From Anabaena sp. FACHB-1237 (lineage in GTDB: Bacteria; Cyanobacteriota; Cyanobacteriia; Cyanobacteriales; Nostocaceae), in the NCBI RefSeq assembly GCF_014696225.1, contig NZ_JACJPV010000006.1, positions 1-64,000 on the forward strand: a stretch of DNA of 64,000 bases. Reading direction: 5' to 3'. A program made the position numbers and the translations under genes. Below, piece by piece: positions 55,858 through 64,000 of this stretch. The notes under the pieces were generated by a model. The model did not search any database and was not told where the DNA came from. It saw nothing but the letters and a program-made list of their open reading frames with translations. The stretch's first letter is position 1. The number at the start of each line of letters is the position of its first letter.

Positions 55858-57615
55858 TTATTTCTGTTGTTGCCATTTTTTAATGGCATCTTGAGCATCA
55901 TCATAGGCAATGGTAACATCTGGAACTAACGCAGCAGTAGCGATCGCTGACGCAAAATCTTTCTGTATTGCCCGCGCTTTAGCTAGTTCTAAAATAGCTT
56001 CACTCCATCCATTGATGGAAATTTGAGCATTTTCAAACCCTGGTTGTCCTTTGGGTATCTTTTTGGCCAGTGCAATGGCACGATTATAACTAGATGCTTG
56101 TCCTGGTATAATTAATTTTTTGGCTGCGTCTAAAAGTGTTTTGTTGCTAATAAATTGCTTCTCTGCTGTCTTCCACTTTTCTATGGCAGTCTGTACCTGA
56201 TTATATAAAGATTGTTCCTGTGTAATTACTTCAACAGCCGAAATTGCACCTTGATAATCTTCTTTTCGCGCTTTCTCTTCAGCTAACTCCAAAATTATTT
56301 GACTCCATACCTGAATATTTTCTTGAGCTTGTTCATACAAAGGTTGTTCCGGTTGTACCTTTTTAGCTGTGATAATGGCCACAGTTAGATCACTAACTTG
56401 AGTAGCACGTAGAGACATTTTCTCCAGTTCTAAAATAGCTTTTTCGCGGTTATTCCCACCACTAGTAGTATTTTCAGCATTTGGAGTAGCTTGTAATTGA
56501 ATGTTAGCAGTATGAGAGGGAGTAGTGGAAAAAATACGGAATAATCTAGGATTACGTAAAACAAAAGTTGCTAAAATCGCTACTATAGTCATACTACCAC
56601 CACCCCAAATCATAAATTGTTGCCAGATGGGGAGATTCTTTGTTGAGGTAGAAATGTTAGTTTCCGTGACTTTAGGGATATATCGCTTATTGGTAGTTGC
56701 TTCTGGAGAATTTACTAAGGTTTTATCATTCCCATTTTTGTTTAGTTCTTCAATTGGTAAGTTATGAGCAGGAGTAATGGTAGGATTAATAATAGTTTCC
56801 AAAACTGCCACTGGTTGAGGTGCAGCAGTAACAGCTGTGGCAAAACTTTCTTCAGGAAATATTACCGCTTGGGAGTCTGTATCTACCGAAATTACTGGTA
56901 AAATAGCAGGTTGGGGACTAGGAACAAATGTAACTGGATGTTGTAAAGGTCGCCAATGATGTTGACAGAGTTTAGGAGTAAGATCAGTGAGATAATGGGC
57001 TAACTCTGAAAAATTATAACCCTGATCACAGTGTAAACCTTCTAATAAAGCGGCTGTAAAAAACCCGTGGCCTAATTCTGTGCTTTCGTGGGAAAATTCC
57101 TCTGGTTGACAGGAAATAATAGCACTTTGCTGTAATTCTTCGGCAATAGCAATAATTTCTGCTCCCACCGGTGCATCTGCTTGAGTACCAAAAGCTCGGT
57201 TAATATCAAAAATAAATAGGGATTTGATACCACTCAGGTGTATACTGTGCATCAGCGATCGCAATTCAATCCCCGTTTCTACAATTTGCTCTGGGTTGCC
57301 ATCCACTGGCATTAAATAATCTTTATTTTGATAATTTACACCATAACCGCTAAAAAATAACCAGAGATAGTCCTGTGGTTGGCAACAGGCAACCAATTTT
57401 TCCATCCACTGTACAATGTTCTCCTTAGTAGGAAAAGTGGATTCATCTTGTATTGGTACAGAAGTATTAGTCATTAATAGGCAGTTTTGGGGAGGAAAAC
57501 CCGCAACATTGACTAAATACTCTTTAATAGCTTCTGCATCGGCTTCAGTACAACTCAAAGGCTGGAATAATTGATATTGATTAATACCGATGGCGATCGC
57601 CCAATAGTTTACCAT
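55858..57615 (-). CDS. Pseudo-orthocaspase with membrane anchor and helical repeats
   Basis: 585 residues. Residues 1-225 are a caspase (peptidase C14) p20-like domain. The His position reads Tyr91 ('YLWLFFSGYGVNY', usually FSGHG) and the Cys position reads Asn139 ('KSLFIFDINRAFG', usually DxCR), so proteolysis is not expected; the later 'LGHGFFTAALLEGL' is conserved. After a Pro/Thr-rich linker comes one membrane helix ('LPIWQQFMIWGGGSMTIVAILATFVL', about 330-360). About four helical repeat units of the AIxxAKKxxxxxxYxxAQxxIxxW type follow, as in the protein at 22190. Inactive orthocaspases are known in cyanobacteria. Likely a scaffold or regulator. Confidence 0.9.
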   Translation of the reverse strand: MVNYWAIAIGINQYQLFQPLSCTEADAEAIKEYLVNVAGFPPQNCLLMTNTSVPIQDESTFPTKENIVQWMEKLVACCQPQDYLWLFFSGYGVNYQNKDYLMPVDGNPEQIVETGIELRSLMHSIHLSGIKSLFIFDINRAFGTQADAPVGAEIIAIAEELQQSAIISCQPEEFSHESTELGHGFFTAALLEGLHCDQGYNFSELAHYLTDLTPKLCQHHWRPLQHPVTFVPSPQPAILPVISVDTDSQAVIFPEESFATAVTAAPQPVAVLETIINPTITPAHNLPIEELNKNGNDKTLVNSPEATTNKRYIPKVTETNISTSTKNLPIWQQFMIWGGGSMTIVAILATFVLRNPRLFRIFSTTPSHTANIQLQATPNAENTTSGGNNREKAILELEKMSLRATQVSDLTVAIITAKKVQPEQPLYEQAQENIQVWSQIILELAEEKARKEDYQGAISAVEVITQEQSLYNQVQTAIEKWKTAEKQFISNKTLLDAAKKLIIPGQASSYNRAIALAKKIPKGQPGFENAQISINGWSEAILELAKARAIQKDFASAIATAALVPDVTIAYDDAQDAIKKWQQQK

Positions 57616-58061
57616 CGTTGTATAGTCTTGTTTGTTATGAGTGGAAAATATAGCAGATAATCTATAAATGAGTGCTACAACCTTTATTTTATCTAACTTT
57701 TTTTGGTTTTCACTGTTAAGTCAACCTAGTTAGTTAGTACCATGCTGTTGATCGGTTGTCTACTTGGCAATATCAGGACTTACGCAACTGGCACATTGGT
57801 AGGCTGTGGTTCGACAAGCTCACCAACCACATCAGACAGTATAAATCATGTAAATAACCAAATTGTTGATATCTAACTTACCCTACAACAGATTTTTTAG
57901 TGTGACACTTGCATAATTTCTAAGTATATCAGATTCCAGATCAGACAACAATAGTACAGGTTTATTAATTTTGCTGACCTGTGATCGGATATTTATGAAG
58001 TTTTTTGTATGAGAGTTACAAATTGAATCAATTATGTTATAATGGCTTGGTGATTATTATT
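57616..58061. other. Spacer upstream of pseudo-orthocaspase, with MITE A
   Basis: 446 bases holding MITE-A copy 5 (57776-57920) and the tRNA-Thr promoter region (AATTATGTTATAATGG near 58030-58045). No protein gene. Confidence 0.6.
57776..57920. mobile_element. MITE family A, copy 5, inverted, with extra inner hairpin
   Basis: Begins GGACTTACGCAACTGGCACA and ends TGTGACACTTGCATAATTTC. The inserted TGTGGTTCGACAAGCTCACC is the reverse complement of the inner hairpin in copy 3 (9215-9358). Confidence 0.72.
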
Positions 58062-58133
58062 GCCGATGTAGCACAGTGGTAGTGCAGCTGATTCGTAATC
58101 AGCAGGTCGTGGGTTCAAATCCCATCATCGGCT
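58062..58133 (+). tRNA. tRNA-Thr (anticodon CGT)
   Basis: The acceptor stem GCCGATG pairs with CATCGGC. The anticodon arm is GCTGA-TTCGTAA-TCAGC (anticodon CGT, decoding ACG), and the T arm is GTGGG-TTCAAAT-CCCAT. CCA is not encoded, as usual in cyanobacteria. A promoter-like TATAAT lies about 25 bases upstream. Confidence 0.96.
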
Positions 58134-58250
58134 TGTATAATAAAAATTTGTTGTGGGATGTTTACCTTTTTGTCGCCAGGTTTCAATTTCTGGATGTTTA
58201 CCCATTTGCATGAGTAATTCGTTAATTAATGGTCTGTTTTTCTCTGCCAT
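58125..58250 (-). pseudogene. Short antisense ORF fragment against the HepT 5' region
   Basis: The minus-strand frame begins at 58250 ('MAEKNRPLINELLMQMGKHP'), continues 'EIETWRQKGKHPTTN' and ends inside the tRNA gene. It has good codon structure and an upstream AT-rich region, but no family I recognise. It appears to be the 5' end of a gene truncated at the tRNA-Thr, and occupies the place where the HepT N-terminus should be. Confidence 0.35.
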
Positions 58251-58263
58251 CGTTAATTCTAAT

Positions 58264-58563
58264 AAAAGCATTCAGCGTTATACAGCAGGAATGACTTTTA
58301 ATGAATTTGCACAAAATGATATATTAATGAAAGCAATTCTGTATGATTTTGTCGTAATTGGTGAAGCAGTAATGAATATTCCCAGTGATATTAAATCTTG
58401 TTATCCGCAAGTTCCCTGGAGAGTAATAGGAGATATGAGAAATGCAATTGCCCATGAATATTTTCAGGTAAACTTAAAAATCATTTGGAATACAATTCAA
58501 AATAATCTTCCTGAATTAATAATTGAACTTGAACAATTACTACAAAATGAAACAAGAGAATAA
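58264..58563 (+). pseudogene. 5'-truncated HepT-like (HEPN/DUF86) toxin gene
   Basis: The recognisable part starts at 'NKSIQRYTAGMTFNEFAQND' (about 58264) and contains the HEPN ribonuclease motif in 'IGDMRNAIAHEYFQVN' (RNxxxH). Intact HepT proteins start about 20 residues earlier. Upstream of 58264 the frame to the GTG at 58153 is Cys-rich and unlike the family. No MntA nucleotidyltransferase antitoxin gene lies nearby. It is thus probably a silent remnant of a HepT-MntA toxin-antitoxin pair; an in-frame ATG at 58294 could still give a shorter protein. Confidence 0.72.
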
Positions 58564-58679
58564 GCTGATGTTGCCAGGAAGTTATTATAATTCTATTCTA
58601 TTATTAACCAGCATTAGCCAGGGAATAAATTCCCTGTCTAAAACCGACTAAATTTTTTATGGCTAAATTTTGTATGAAA

Positions 58680-59150
58680 TTATAAACCATAAAAATCTTC
58701 ATTTAATATTTGTTCCACAGAAAATGGACAAGTTAAAGGATATTCACTTTCATCAGGAATACGCACACCAAAAGCAGCAAATTTACCTTCTTTAATAGCT
58801 AATTTACAAGCTGGAGAATATGCTTTATCAATTAATTCAGCAAGAGAACTTTTTAAAGATGGAGTATCTTCTAAACTATTCAAAATTCGTTGACGATGTT
58901 CAATAACCGAGTTATACCAACTCATTTTCATAGTATCGGGAGCATCAAATTGAACTTTTAACTTTAATAAATGAGCTAATAAAATCATCAGATTACTTTT
59001 TAAAGCATTTTTTTCTGATTTTCCCAAGTTTGTTAATTCCTCAATCAAATTTTCTACATCCAGTGATTGAAATTCACCATTTTTCAAGTTCTCAATTGTC
59101 GCATCAATCCAAACCTGAAAATCATTTTCGTAAAGATGTTTAATTATCAT
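58680..59150 (-). CDS. DUF29-family protein (intact)
   Basis: 156 residues, normal for DUF29, a cyanobacterium-expanded family of unknown function. Typical pattern: 'DFQVWIDATIENLKNGEFQSLDVENLIEELTNLGKSEKNALKSNLMILLAHLLKLK', then 'SWYNSVIEHRQRILNSLEDTPSLKSSL' and 'KAYSPACKLAIKEG'. It is all-helical. It provides the intact reference for the broken copy at 13450-13981. It lies between truncated HepT and a P1 palindrome. Confidence 0.9.
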   Translation of the reverse strand: MIIKHLYENDFQVWIDATIENLKNGEFQSLDVENLIEELTNLGKSEKNALKSNLMILLAHLLKLKVQFDAPDTMKMSWYNSVIEHRQRILNSLEDTPSLKSSLAELIDKAYSPACKLAIKEGKFAAFGVRIPDESEYPLTCPFSVEQILNEDFYGL

Positions 59151-59251
59151 AATATGTTACAGGTTACAGGTGATTAAGACAAAGGTAATTTAGCTTGTCA
59201 TTACCTTGCTACATTTATTTTACTACAAACGAGAGTAAAAAGCGGTCTTCC

Positions 59252-59284
59252 AGATCCCGGACTTCTTTAAGAAGTCCGGGATCT
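59252..59284. terminator. Palindrome family P1, copy 6 (perfect 14-bp stem)
   Basis: Nearly identical to the copy at 15967-15999: arms AGATCCCGGACTTC and GAAGTCCGGGATCT around TTTAA. It lies in the 328-base spacer between the DUF29 start and the AI-2E permease end. Confidence 0.75.
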
Positions 59285-59432
59285 TATTGCCATTATCACG
59301 TAAAAACACTTATAATATAAACATGATAATCATCTTTGTTTAACAGAATCTGTTGATTTTACTTGCCCAGTACAGGGAGATTTGTAGTTCATAATCGTTA
59401 ATTTTAATTAACTATAGCAATGCTATTGTTGA

Positions 59433-59463
59433 AATCCCCAACTTCTTCAAAAAGTCGGGGATC
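59433..59463. terminator. Palindrome family P1, copy 7
   Basis: AATCCCCAACTT and AAGTCGGGGATCT arms, 16 bases past the stop of the minus-strand permease gene at 59479. One arm has a mutation. Confidence 0.65.
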
Positions 59464-59478
59464 TTTCTGTGAACTTTC

Positions 59479-60621
59479 CTAATAAACGCTTAAATTATTT
59501 GCCTTGATTGTTGAGGACTCTTCTATATTAACATTATTGGTAGTTTCTACCGCTTCTAATTGCTGCAAATCAGGACGAATGGCAATAATAATACTTTTTA
59601 TTACTACAGCACAGGGAACTGCCACCACTACACCTAAAAGCCCGCCTATTCTAGCCCCAGTCAGAACAGAAATTAAAATCCATACCGGGTTTAAACCTGT
59701 AAAACTGCCTAAAATACGCGGTGCAATGATATTTTCCAGAATTTGCTGTACTATCACAGCCGCACCTAAAACTCTAGCACCCATCCAAACATCCTGTAAA
59801 GACACTAACAACGTAGTTAAAGCAATGCCCACAGAACCGCCAAAAGGAATAAGTGCCATAAGACCGATACTTAACCCAAATAATAGACCATAGGGTACTT
59901 TTAACCATAAAAATGCAGGTATTAAAGCCGAGGCCATACAGGTGGATAAAATTAATTGTGTAATAAAGAAATTTTGAAAACTTAAACGTACCGTCTTAGA
60001 GAAAGCTAATCGAAACCTAGCAGGTAGCCAATCTACTAAACTTTGCCAAAGTTCTTCTCCATGCTGTAATAAGTAGAAAGTTAACACCATAGTTAGTAGA
60101 AAATCTAATAAACTAGTAAATGTAACTACAGCAAGATTTAAGACTTGTCCAGCAATAGCTTGTAACTGTCCTTTAACGCGATCATTAATTTGTGTAGCTA
60201 AGGCATCAAGATTTATGGGTAAACCCAGATTTTCTGCTCTACTATTGAGTATCATCAGTTGAGAACGTCCCGAATCAATTAACTCCGGTAATCTCGCCAC
60301 TAACTGTTGTGCCTGAGTCAAAGCTAAAGGTAATAGAGTAATAGCCAGAGCTAATAAAATAGATAAAGCGATTAAGAATACTAAAATAGCTACCTGTTCC
60401 CGTTTAGCACCTTGTTTTTCCATCCAACTTACCGGGTAGTTGAGTAGAAAAGCCAGTACAGAAGCCCCAACTAAAATAACTATCAGAGAATGGAAATAGT
60501 CAAAGATAGCAGATATAGCCCAAGCATTGAGAACTAATAGGGGAGCCAACAGAGCGATCGCCCCAGTTTGTGCTATAGGTGTAAGAGTCTGCCACCAATC
60601 AAATAGCTTGCGTGTCTGCAT
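59479..60621 (-). CDS. AI-2E/PerM-family membrane transporter
   Basis: 380 residues with about seven or eight membrane helices. The family layout is present: an N-terminal helix pair, 'LVILVGASVLAFLLNYPVSWMEKQGAKREQVAILVF', a polar periplasmic stretch with 'LPELIDSGRSQLMIL', and the C-terminal 'ALIPFGGSVGIALTTLLVSLQDVWMGARVLGAAVIVQQILENIIAPRILG' signature (ENxxxP). Members export or import diverse ligands (AI-2 in TqsA, sodium/lithium-proton exchange in others); the substrate here is unknown. It is a single gene. Confidence 0.92.
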   Translation of the reverse strand: MQTRKLFDWWQTLTPIAQTGAIALLAPLLVLNAWAISAIFDYFHSLIVILVGASVLAFLLNYPVSWMEKQGAKREQVAILVFLIALSILLALAITLLPLALTQAQQLVARLPELIDSGRSQLMILNSRAENLGLPINLDALATQINDRVKGQLQAIAGQVLNLAVVTFTSLLDFLLTMVLTFYLLQHGEELWQSLVDWLPARFRLAFSKTVRLSFQNFFITQLILSTCMASALIPAFLWLKVPYGLLFGLSIGLMALIPFGGSVGIALTTLLVSLQDVWMGARVLGAAVIVQQILENIIAPRILGSFTGLNPVWILISVLTGARIGGLLGVVVAVPCAVVIKSIIIAIRPDLQQLEAVETTNNVNIEESSTIKANNLSVY

Positions 60622-60856
60622 TTTTAGCTAATTGCACTATCAATAAACTTGTAATCCTTATTTTAACGTTGTTTGTCTTTTTATCAGTAGCAATATTTTT
60701 TATTTGCAGTGTGGAGTTTGGAGTGTGAGGAGGAAATTGTTAATTGGTGACTCCTCCATATCCTGACTCTTTGAACTCCTTCCATTTTACCAACTTATGA
60801 TCTACAATTAGTGATTGTCAGTTTTTTTTCCCACATTAGCAAAAACTAGTAAAACA

Positions 60857-61219
60857 ATGAACGCGCAAGAAATAATCCGTTCTATAGAAGCGGAACATTT
60901 AAAGACCAATTTACCCACCATCTACGTTGGTGATACCGTTAAAGTAGGCGTGAAAATCAAAGAAGGCAACAAATACCGCGTCCAACCCTACGAAGGTGTA
61001 GTCATCTCCAAACGTAACGGAGGCATCAACGAAACAATTACAGTTCGTCGCGTTTTTCAAGGTGTAGGCGTAGAGCGAGTCTTCTTACTACACTCCCCCC
61101 GCATCGAAACTATTCAAGTATTAAGACGTGGTAAAGTTAGACGTGCTAAACTGTATTATTTACGCGATCGCGTTGGTAAAGCCACCAGAATTAAACAAAG
61201 ATTCGACCGCGCTCTATAA
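60857..61219 (+). CDS. rplS: 50S ribosomal protein L19
   Basis: 120 residues from the ATG at 60857; an upstream TTG at 60815 would add 14 residues absent from L19. The signature '[39 protein letters not shown]' and '[42 protein letters not shown]' are standard. It sits at the 30S-50S interface. It starts the ribosomal cluster that continues through tRNA-Trp, secE, nusG, rplK and rplA. Confidence 0.97.
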   Translation: MNAQEIIRSIEAEHLKTNLPTIYVGDTVKVGVKIKEGNKYRVQPYEGVVISKRNGGINETITVRRVFQGVGVERVFLLHSPRIETIQVLRRGKVRRAKLYYLRDRVGKATRIKQRFDRAL

Positions 61220-61376
61220 ATCATCAAAGTCAAATAACAGCAAAACCCAGATGGTAAGCGGCTTTAGCCGCTAACTTGACAAAATCAAAAAAATAGTTTA
61301 CAATCAAGAAACAATTGTGATAAACTAAAGAAAGTTCACCACAATCATTGTTACCAAAAAAACAAGAACAGCCTGT

Positions 61377-61449
61377 GCGCTCTTAGTTCAGTTGGTAGAA
61401 CGCAGGTCTCCAAAACCTGATGTCGGGGGTTCAAGTCCTCCAGGGCGCG
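61377..61449 (+). tRNA. tRNA-Trp (anticodon CCA)
   Basis: The acceptor stem GCGCTCT pairs with AGGGCGC (one G-T). The anticodon arm is CAGGT-CTCCAAA-ACCTG (anticodon CCA), and the T arm GGGGG-TTCAAGT-CCTCC. It lies between rplS and secE, the conserved cyanobacterial position. Confidence 0.96.
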
Positions 61450-61468
61450 CTCAAAAGCCAAAAAAAAT

Positions 61469-61535
61469 ATACCCCGAAGCAAAAACGCCACTGACAAAAC
61501 AGCAGCGTTGATTATTTCGGGTATAATTATTTTTT
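61469..61535 (+). terminator. Two-level hairpin terminator after tRNA-Trp
   Basis: Outer stem ATACCCCGAA/TTCGGGTAT (one bulge) and inner stem AACGC/GCGTT, followed by ATTATTTTTT. It separates the tRNA from secE and may also attenuate read-through into the secE-nusG operon. Confidence 0.75.
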
Positions 61536-61652
61536 AACTAAGAGCAATTTAAAGTGCAGCTTTCTTGTAGCCAACTAAATCAAATTAAAGCTGTAAACTA
61601 ATCAGAAAAATCACAAAGTAAGGCAAAGTTAAAAAGCGGGAGGATCACCACT

Positions 61653-61874
61653 ATGGTAAAAAAAAGCGAGGCAGAAATGCCAGAAACAGCCACTGGGTTT
61701 AGTTTAAACAACTTCATTCAAGGTTCAAAAGAAGAACTAGAAAAAGTAGTGTGGCCTAGTCGGCAACAGTTGGTAAGCGAATCAGCCGCAGTATTGCTAA
61801 TGGTAACACTTTCCGCCTCTTTGATCTACTTAGTTGATGCACTCTTTGGTTGGGCAGCAAGACAGGTGTTCTGA
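61653..61874 (+). CDS. secE: Preprotein translocase subunit SecE
   Basis: 73 residues, the short single-helix cyanobacterial form. The amphipathic helix 'FIQGSKEELEKVVWPSRQQLVSESAAVLLMVTLSASLIYLVDALF' is the SecE signature. It clamps SecY in the thylakoid/plasma membrane translocon. The stop overlaps the nusG start (TGATG). Confidence 0.95.
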   Translation: MVKKSEAEMPETATGFSLNNFIQGSKEELEKVVWPSRQQLVSESAAVLLMVTLSASLIYLVDALFGWAARQVF

Positions 61875-62506
61875 TGAATTCTGCAACAGATGAACCACGC
61901 AATATAGAATCATCCACAGAAGCACCACTAGGTACACCCCTAAAAGAAGCGCGGTGGTATGCAGTGCAAGTAGCATCTGGATGTGAAAAGCGCGTGAAGA
62001 CGAACTTAGAACAACGTATTCAAAGTTTTGATGTAGCTGATAAAATCATCCAAGTGGAAATTCCCCACACCCCCGCAGTGAAAATCCGCAAAGATGGTAC
62101 TCGTCAACATACAGAAGAAAAAGTATTCCCTGGTTATGTGTTAGTTCGGATGATTATGAGTGATGACACCTGGCAAGTAGTCAGAAATACCACCCACGTC
62201 ATTAACTTTGTCGGTGCAGAGCAAAAACGTGGTACAGCAAGAGGTCGTGGTCACGTCAAACCACTACCCCTAAGTCATTCAGAAGTAGAACGAATATTTA
62301 AACAAACCCTGGAACAAGAACCAGTAGTCAAAATAGATATGGCTACAGGTGATAAGATATTAGTGCTTTCTGGTCCATTCAAAGATTTTGAAGGCGAGGT
62401 GATCGAAGTGTCCCCAGAAAGGAGTAAACTAAAAGCTCTACTCTCAATCTTTGGACGAGATACACCAGTAGAATTGGAATTTAATCAGGTACAAAAACAG
62501 AGCTAA
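61874..62506 (+). CDS. nusG: Transcription antitermination/elongation factor NusG
   Basis: 210 residues from the ATG at 61874, overlapping the secE stop; an in-frame TTG at 61850 is inside secE and unlikely. The NGN domain opens 'RWYAVQVASGCEKRVKTNLEQRI' and the KOW domain is 'TGDKILVLSGPFKDFEGEVIEVSPERSKLKALLSIFGRDTPVELEF'. It modulates RNA polymerase elongation. rplK starts 6 bases after its stop. Confidence 0.97.
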   Translation: MNSATDEPRNIESSTEAPLGTPLKEARWYAVQVASGCEKRVKTNLEQRIQSFDVADKIIQVEIPHTPAVKIRKDGTRQHTEEKVFPGYVLVRMIMSDDTWQVVRNTTHVINFVGAEQKRGTARGRGHVKPLPLSHSEVERIFKQTLEQEPVVKIDMATGDKILVLSGPFKDFEGEVIEVSPERSKLKALLSIFGRDTPVELEFNQVQKQS

Positions 62507-62512
62507 ATCAAA

Positions 62513-62938
62513 ATGGCGAAGAAAGTAGTAGCGGTCATTAAACTGGCGCTGAATGCTGGAAAAGCCAACCCAGCACCACCAGTTGGTCCAGCACTGGGTC
62601 AACATGGTGTGAACATCATGATGTTCTGCAAAGAGTATAACGCCAAAACAGCCGACCAAGCTGGTATGGTCATTCCGGTGGAAATATCCGTATATGAAGA
62701 CCGGAGTTTTACCTTTGTACTGAAAACACCTCCAGCATCAGTATTAATTCGCAAAGCAGCGAAAATAGAACGCGGTTCGGAACAACCCAATAAGAAAAAA
62801 GTGGGTAGTATTACCAGAACCCAATTGCGAGAAATAGCCCAAACTAAACTTCCAGACCTCAACGCTAACGACGTTGACGCAGCAATGAAAATTGTGGAAG
62901 GAACAGCAAAAAACATGGGTGTAACCATCACAGATTAG
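62513..62938 (+). CDS. rplK: 50S ribosomal protein L11
   Basis: 141 residues. It opens '[41 protein letters not shown]', the class signature, and ends '[21 protein letters not shown]'. It binds 23S rRNA in the GTPase centre. In the secE-nusG-rplK-rplA operon. The spacer to rplA has GTTACAAGTAACAG-type repeats (62940-62985). Confidence 0.98.
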   Translation: MAKKVVAVIKLALNAGKANPAPPVGPALGQHGVNIMMFCKEYNAKTADQAGMVIPVEISVYEDRSFTFVLKTPPASVLIRKAAKIERGSEQPNKKKVGSITRTQLREIAQTKLPDLNANDVDAAMKIVEGTAKNMGVTITD

Positions 62939-63056
62939 TAACAGTTGACAGGTAACAGTAAAAAAGTTACAAGTAACAGATTAATCTCAGAAAATCTAAA
63001 ATTTAAAATTGTATCGGGGGAGAAGTACTACTTCGAGATCACCCCAGGAGTAACCA

Positions 63057-63773
63057 ATGGCCAAAAAAGTGTCACGTCGTTTGCGGGCGTTACTAGAAAA
63101 AGTAGAAGATAGAGCTTACTCGCCTTTAGAGGCTTTAAACCTGCTCAAAGAAACAGCCACAGCTAAATTTCCTGAAGCAGCGGAAGCACATATTCGGTTA
63201 GGTATTGATCCCAAATATACAGACCAACAACTACGAACAACAGTGGTATTGCCCAAAGGAACCGGGCAGACTGTGCGCGTAGCAGTAATTGCTAGAGGTG
63301 AAAAAGTTACAGAAGCCTCTAACGCAGGTGCAGATATAGTAGGTTCAGAAGAACTCATTGACCAAATTCAAAAAGGCATGATGGACTTCGACAAGCTCAT
63401 TGCTACCCCTGATGTCATGCCCCAAGTAGCAAAATTGGGTAAATTGTTGGGTCCTAGAGGTTTAATGCCATCACCAAAAGGTGGTACAGTAACATTTGAT
63501 ATTGCCGCAGCGATCGCTGAATTTAAAGCTGGTAAACTAGAATATCGTGCTGATCGCACAGGCATAGTTCATGTTATGTTTGGTAAAGCAGCCTTCACTC
63601 CTGAAGATTTATTGATTAATCTCAAAGCGTTACAAGAGTCTATTGACCGTAACCGTCCTTCAGGTGCTAAAGGCCGTTATTGGCGAACAGTATATGTATC
63701 CGCCACAATGGGTCCTTCAATTGCTGTAGATGTTAGCGCGTTGCGTGATTTGAAAGTAAGTGAAGTTGCGTAG
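63057..63773 (+). CDS. rplA: 50S ribosomal protein L1
   Basis: 238 residues. The signatures '[35 protein letters not shown]' and '[19 protein letters not shown]' are present. In bacteria it binds 23S rRNA at the L1 stalk and can repress its own operon mRNA. A GGAGTAACC ribosome-binding site is at about 63046-63054. Confidence 0.98.
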   Translation: MAKKVSRRLRALLEKVEDRAYSPLEALNLLKETATAKFPEAAEAHIRLGIDPKYTDQQLRTTVVLPKGTGQTVRVAVIARGEKVTEASNAGADIVGSEELIDQIQKGMMDFDKLIATPDVMPQVAKLGKLLGPRGLMPSPKGGTVTFDIAAAIAEFKAGKLEYRADRTGIVHVMFGKAAFTPEDLLINLKALQESIDRNRPSGAKGRYWRTVYVSATMGPSIAVDVSALRDLKVSEVA

Positions 63774-63837
63774 GTCTGAGGTAATTATTCAGATCATCTA
63801 CCCATCACGAAAAATTAAATAAACAGCCAATAAACAG

Positions 63838-63985
63838 CCGGAGACAGCAGGGACTATCTAGTTTAAACATCCTGCCGAGGTAGTAATTTTAATTGCTAAT
63901 TTATCTCAGTTATTTTTAACATTGTGATAATTACTCTGTAAAAAATTACTTATCTCCCACCCCGGTCCATAAGACTGGGGTTAAT
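63838..63985 (+). ncRNA. L10 leader RNA (regulatory element of rplJ-rplL)
   Basis: The sequence GGAGACAGCAGGGACTATCT, then CATCCTGCCGAGGT matches the conserved L10-leader kink region, where CAGCAGG pairs with CCTGCCG. A downstream hairpin CCCCGGTC/GACTGGGG (63961-63981) follows. In bacteria L10-L12 binds this leader to repress its own operon (established). rplJ itself lies beyond the window edge. Confidence 0.85.
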
Positions 63986-64000
63986 TGTTGATGGTCAATG

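Overview
The window is chromosomal DNA of a filamentous, AT-rich cyanobacterium, most likely Nostocales (Anabaena/Dolichospermum/Aphanizomenon type). The evidence is the HIP1 octamer GCGATCGC scattered through genes and spacers, cyanobacterium-typical genes (CP12, a CcsA-type cytochrome assembly protein, GH57 branching enzyme, orthocaspase-like protein, Rpn/DUF4351 and DUF29 families), the order rplS - tRNA-Trp - secE - nusG - rplK - rplA, and spacers packed with short palindromes, degenerate heptamer repeats and small non-autonomous transposons. The genus is an inference; no rRNA is present.

Layout. 0-11 kb: sigma-like protein, VOC-like membrane protein, MscS channel fused to a cyclic-nucleotide domain, apolipoprotein N-acyltransferase (lnt), TspO-like protein, 2Fe-2S ferredoxin, cobyric acid synthase, CcsA-type protein. 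11-25 kb: Rpn/DUF4351 protein, TlyA methyltransferase, a DUF29 pseudogene broken by a MITE, CP12, a DUF697 GTPase, a LivG/LivM-type amino-acid ABC pair, a secreted collagen-like protein, Hsp33, and a membrane protein with helical repeats. 24-28.5 kb: NarL-type regulator, then groES-groEL behind a perfect CIRCE operator. 28.5-32.4 kb: an accessory island with a restriction endonuclease, its HTH controller, a divergent DNA methyltransferase, a decayed IS630 and the 3' stub of a fimbrial usher. 32.4-36 kb: a TonB-dependent receptor and TonB whose upstream regions share a 19-bp motif. 36-48 kb: 1-Cys peroxiredoxin, EamA transporter, LD-carboxypeptidase, FkbM methyltransferase, GT2 glycosyltransferase, sugar-binding lipoprotein, triple-domain pterin synthase homologue, hemE and a Wzc-type tyrosine kinase. 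48.9-53.7 kb: dnaK, then the tight run dnaJ-tusA-rsgA. 54-60 kb: GH57 branching enzyme, an inactive-looking orthocaspase, tRNA-Thr, a 5'-truncated HepT, DUF29 and an AI-2E-type permease. 60.8-64 kb: the ribosomal-protein/NusG operon, ending in an L10-type leader RNA.

How it fits together. Most of the window is housekeeping: protein folding (GroES/EL, DnaK/J, Hsp33), translation, cofactor synthesis (heme, cobalamin, cytochrome c assembly) and envelope biogenesis. The points most worth following up are: (i) a pseudo-orthocaspase (Y and N at the H/C dyad positions) that shares its TM-plus-helical-repeat architecture with a second protein 31 kb away; (ii) a three-domain PTPS/QueD fusion whose first domain has lost catalytic and zinc residues; (iii) the shared motif upstream of the TonB pair; (iv) a restriction-modification cassette with an unusual methyltransferase motif beside a destroyed usher gene; and (v) several interlinked families of palindromes and MITEs that end, interrupt or flank genes. 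I found no CRISPR array, prophage or recognisable secondary-metabolite cluster.
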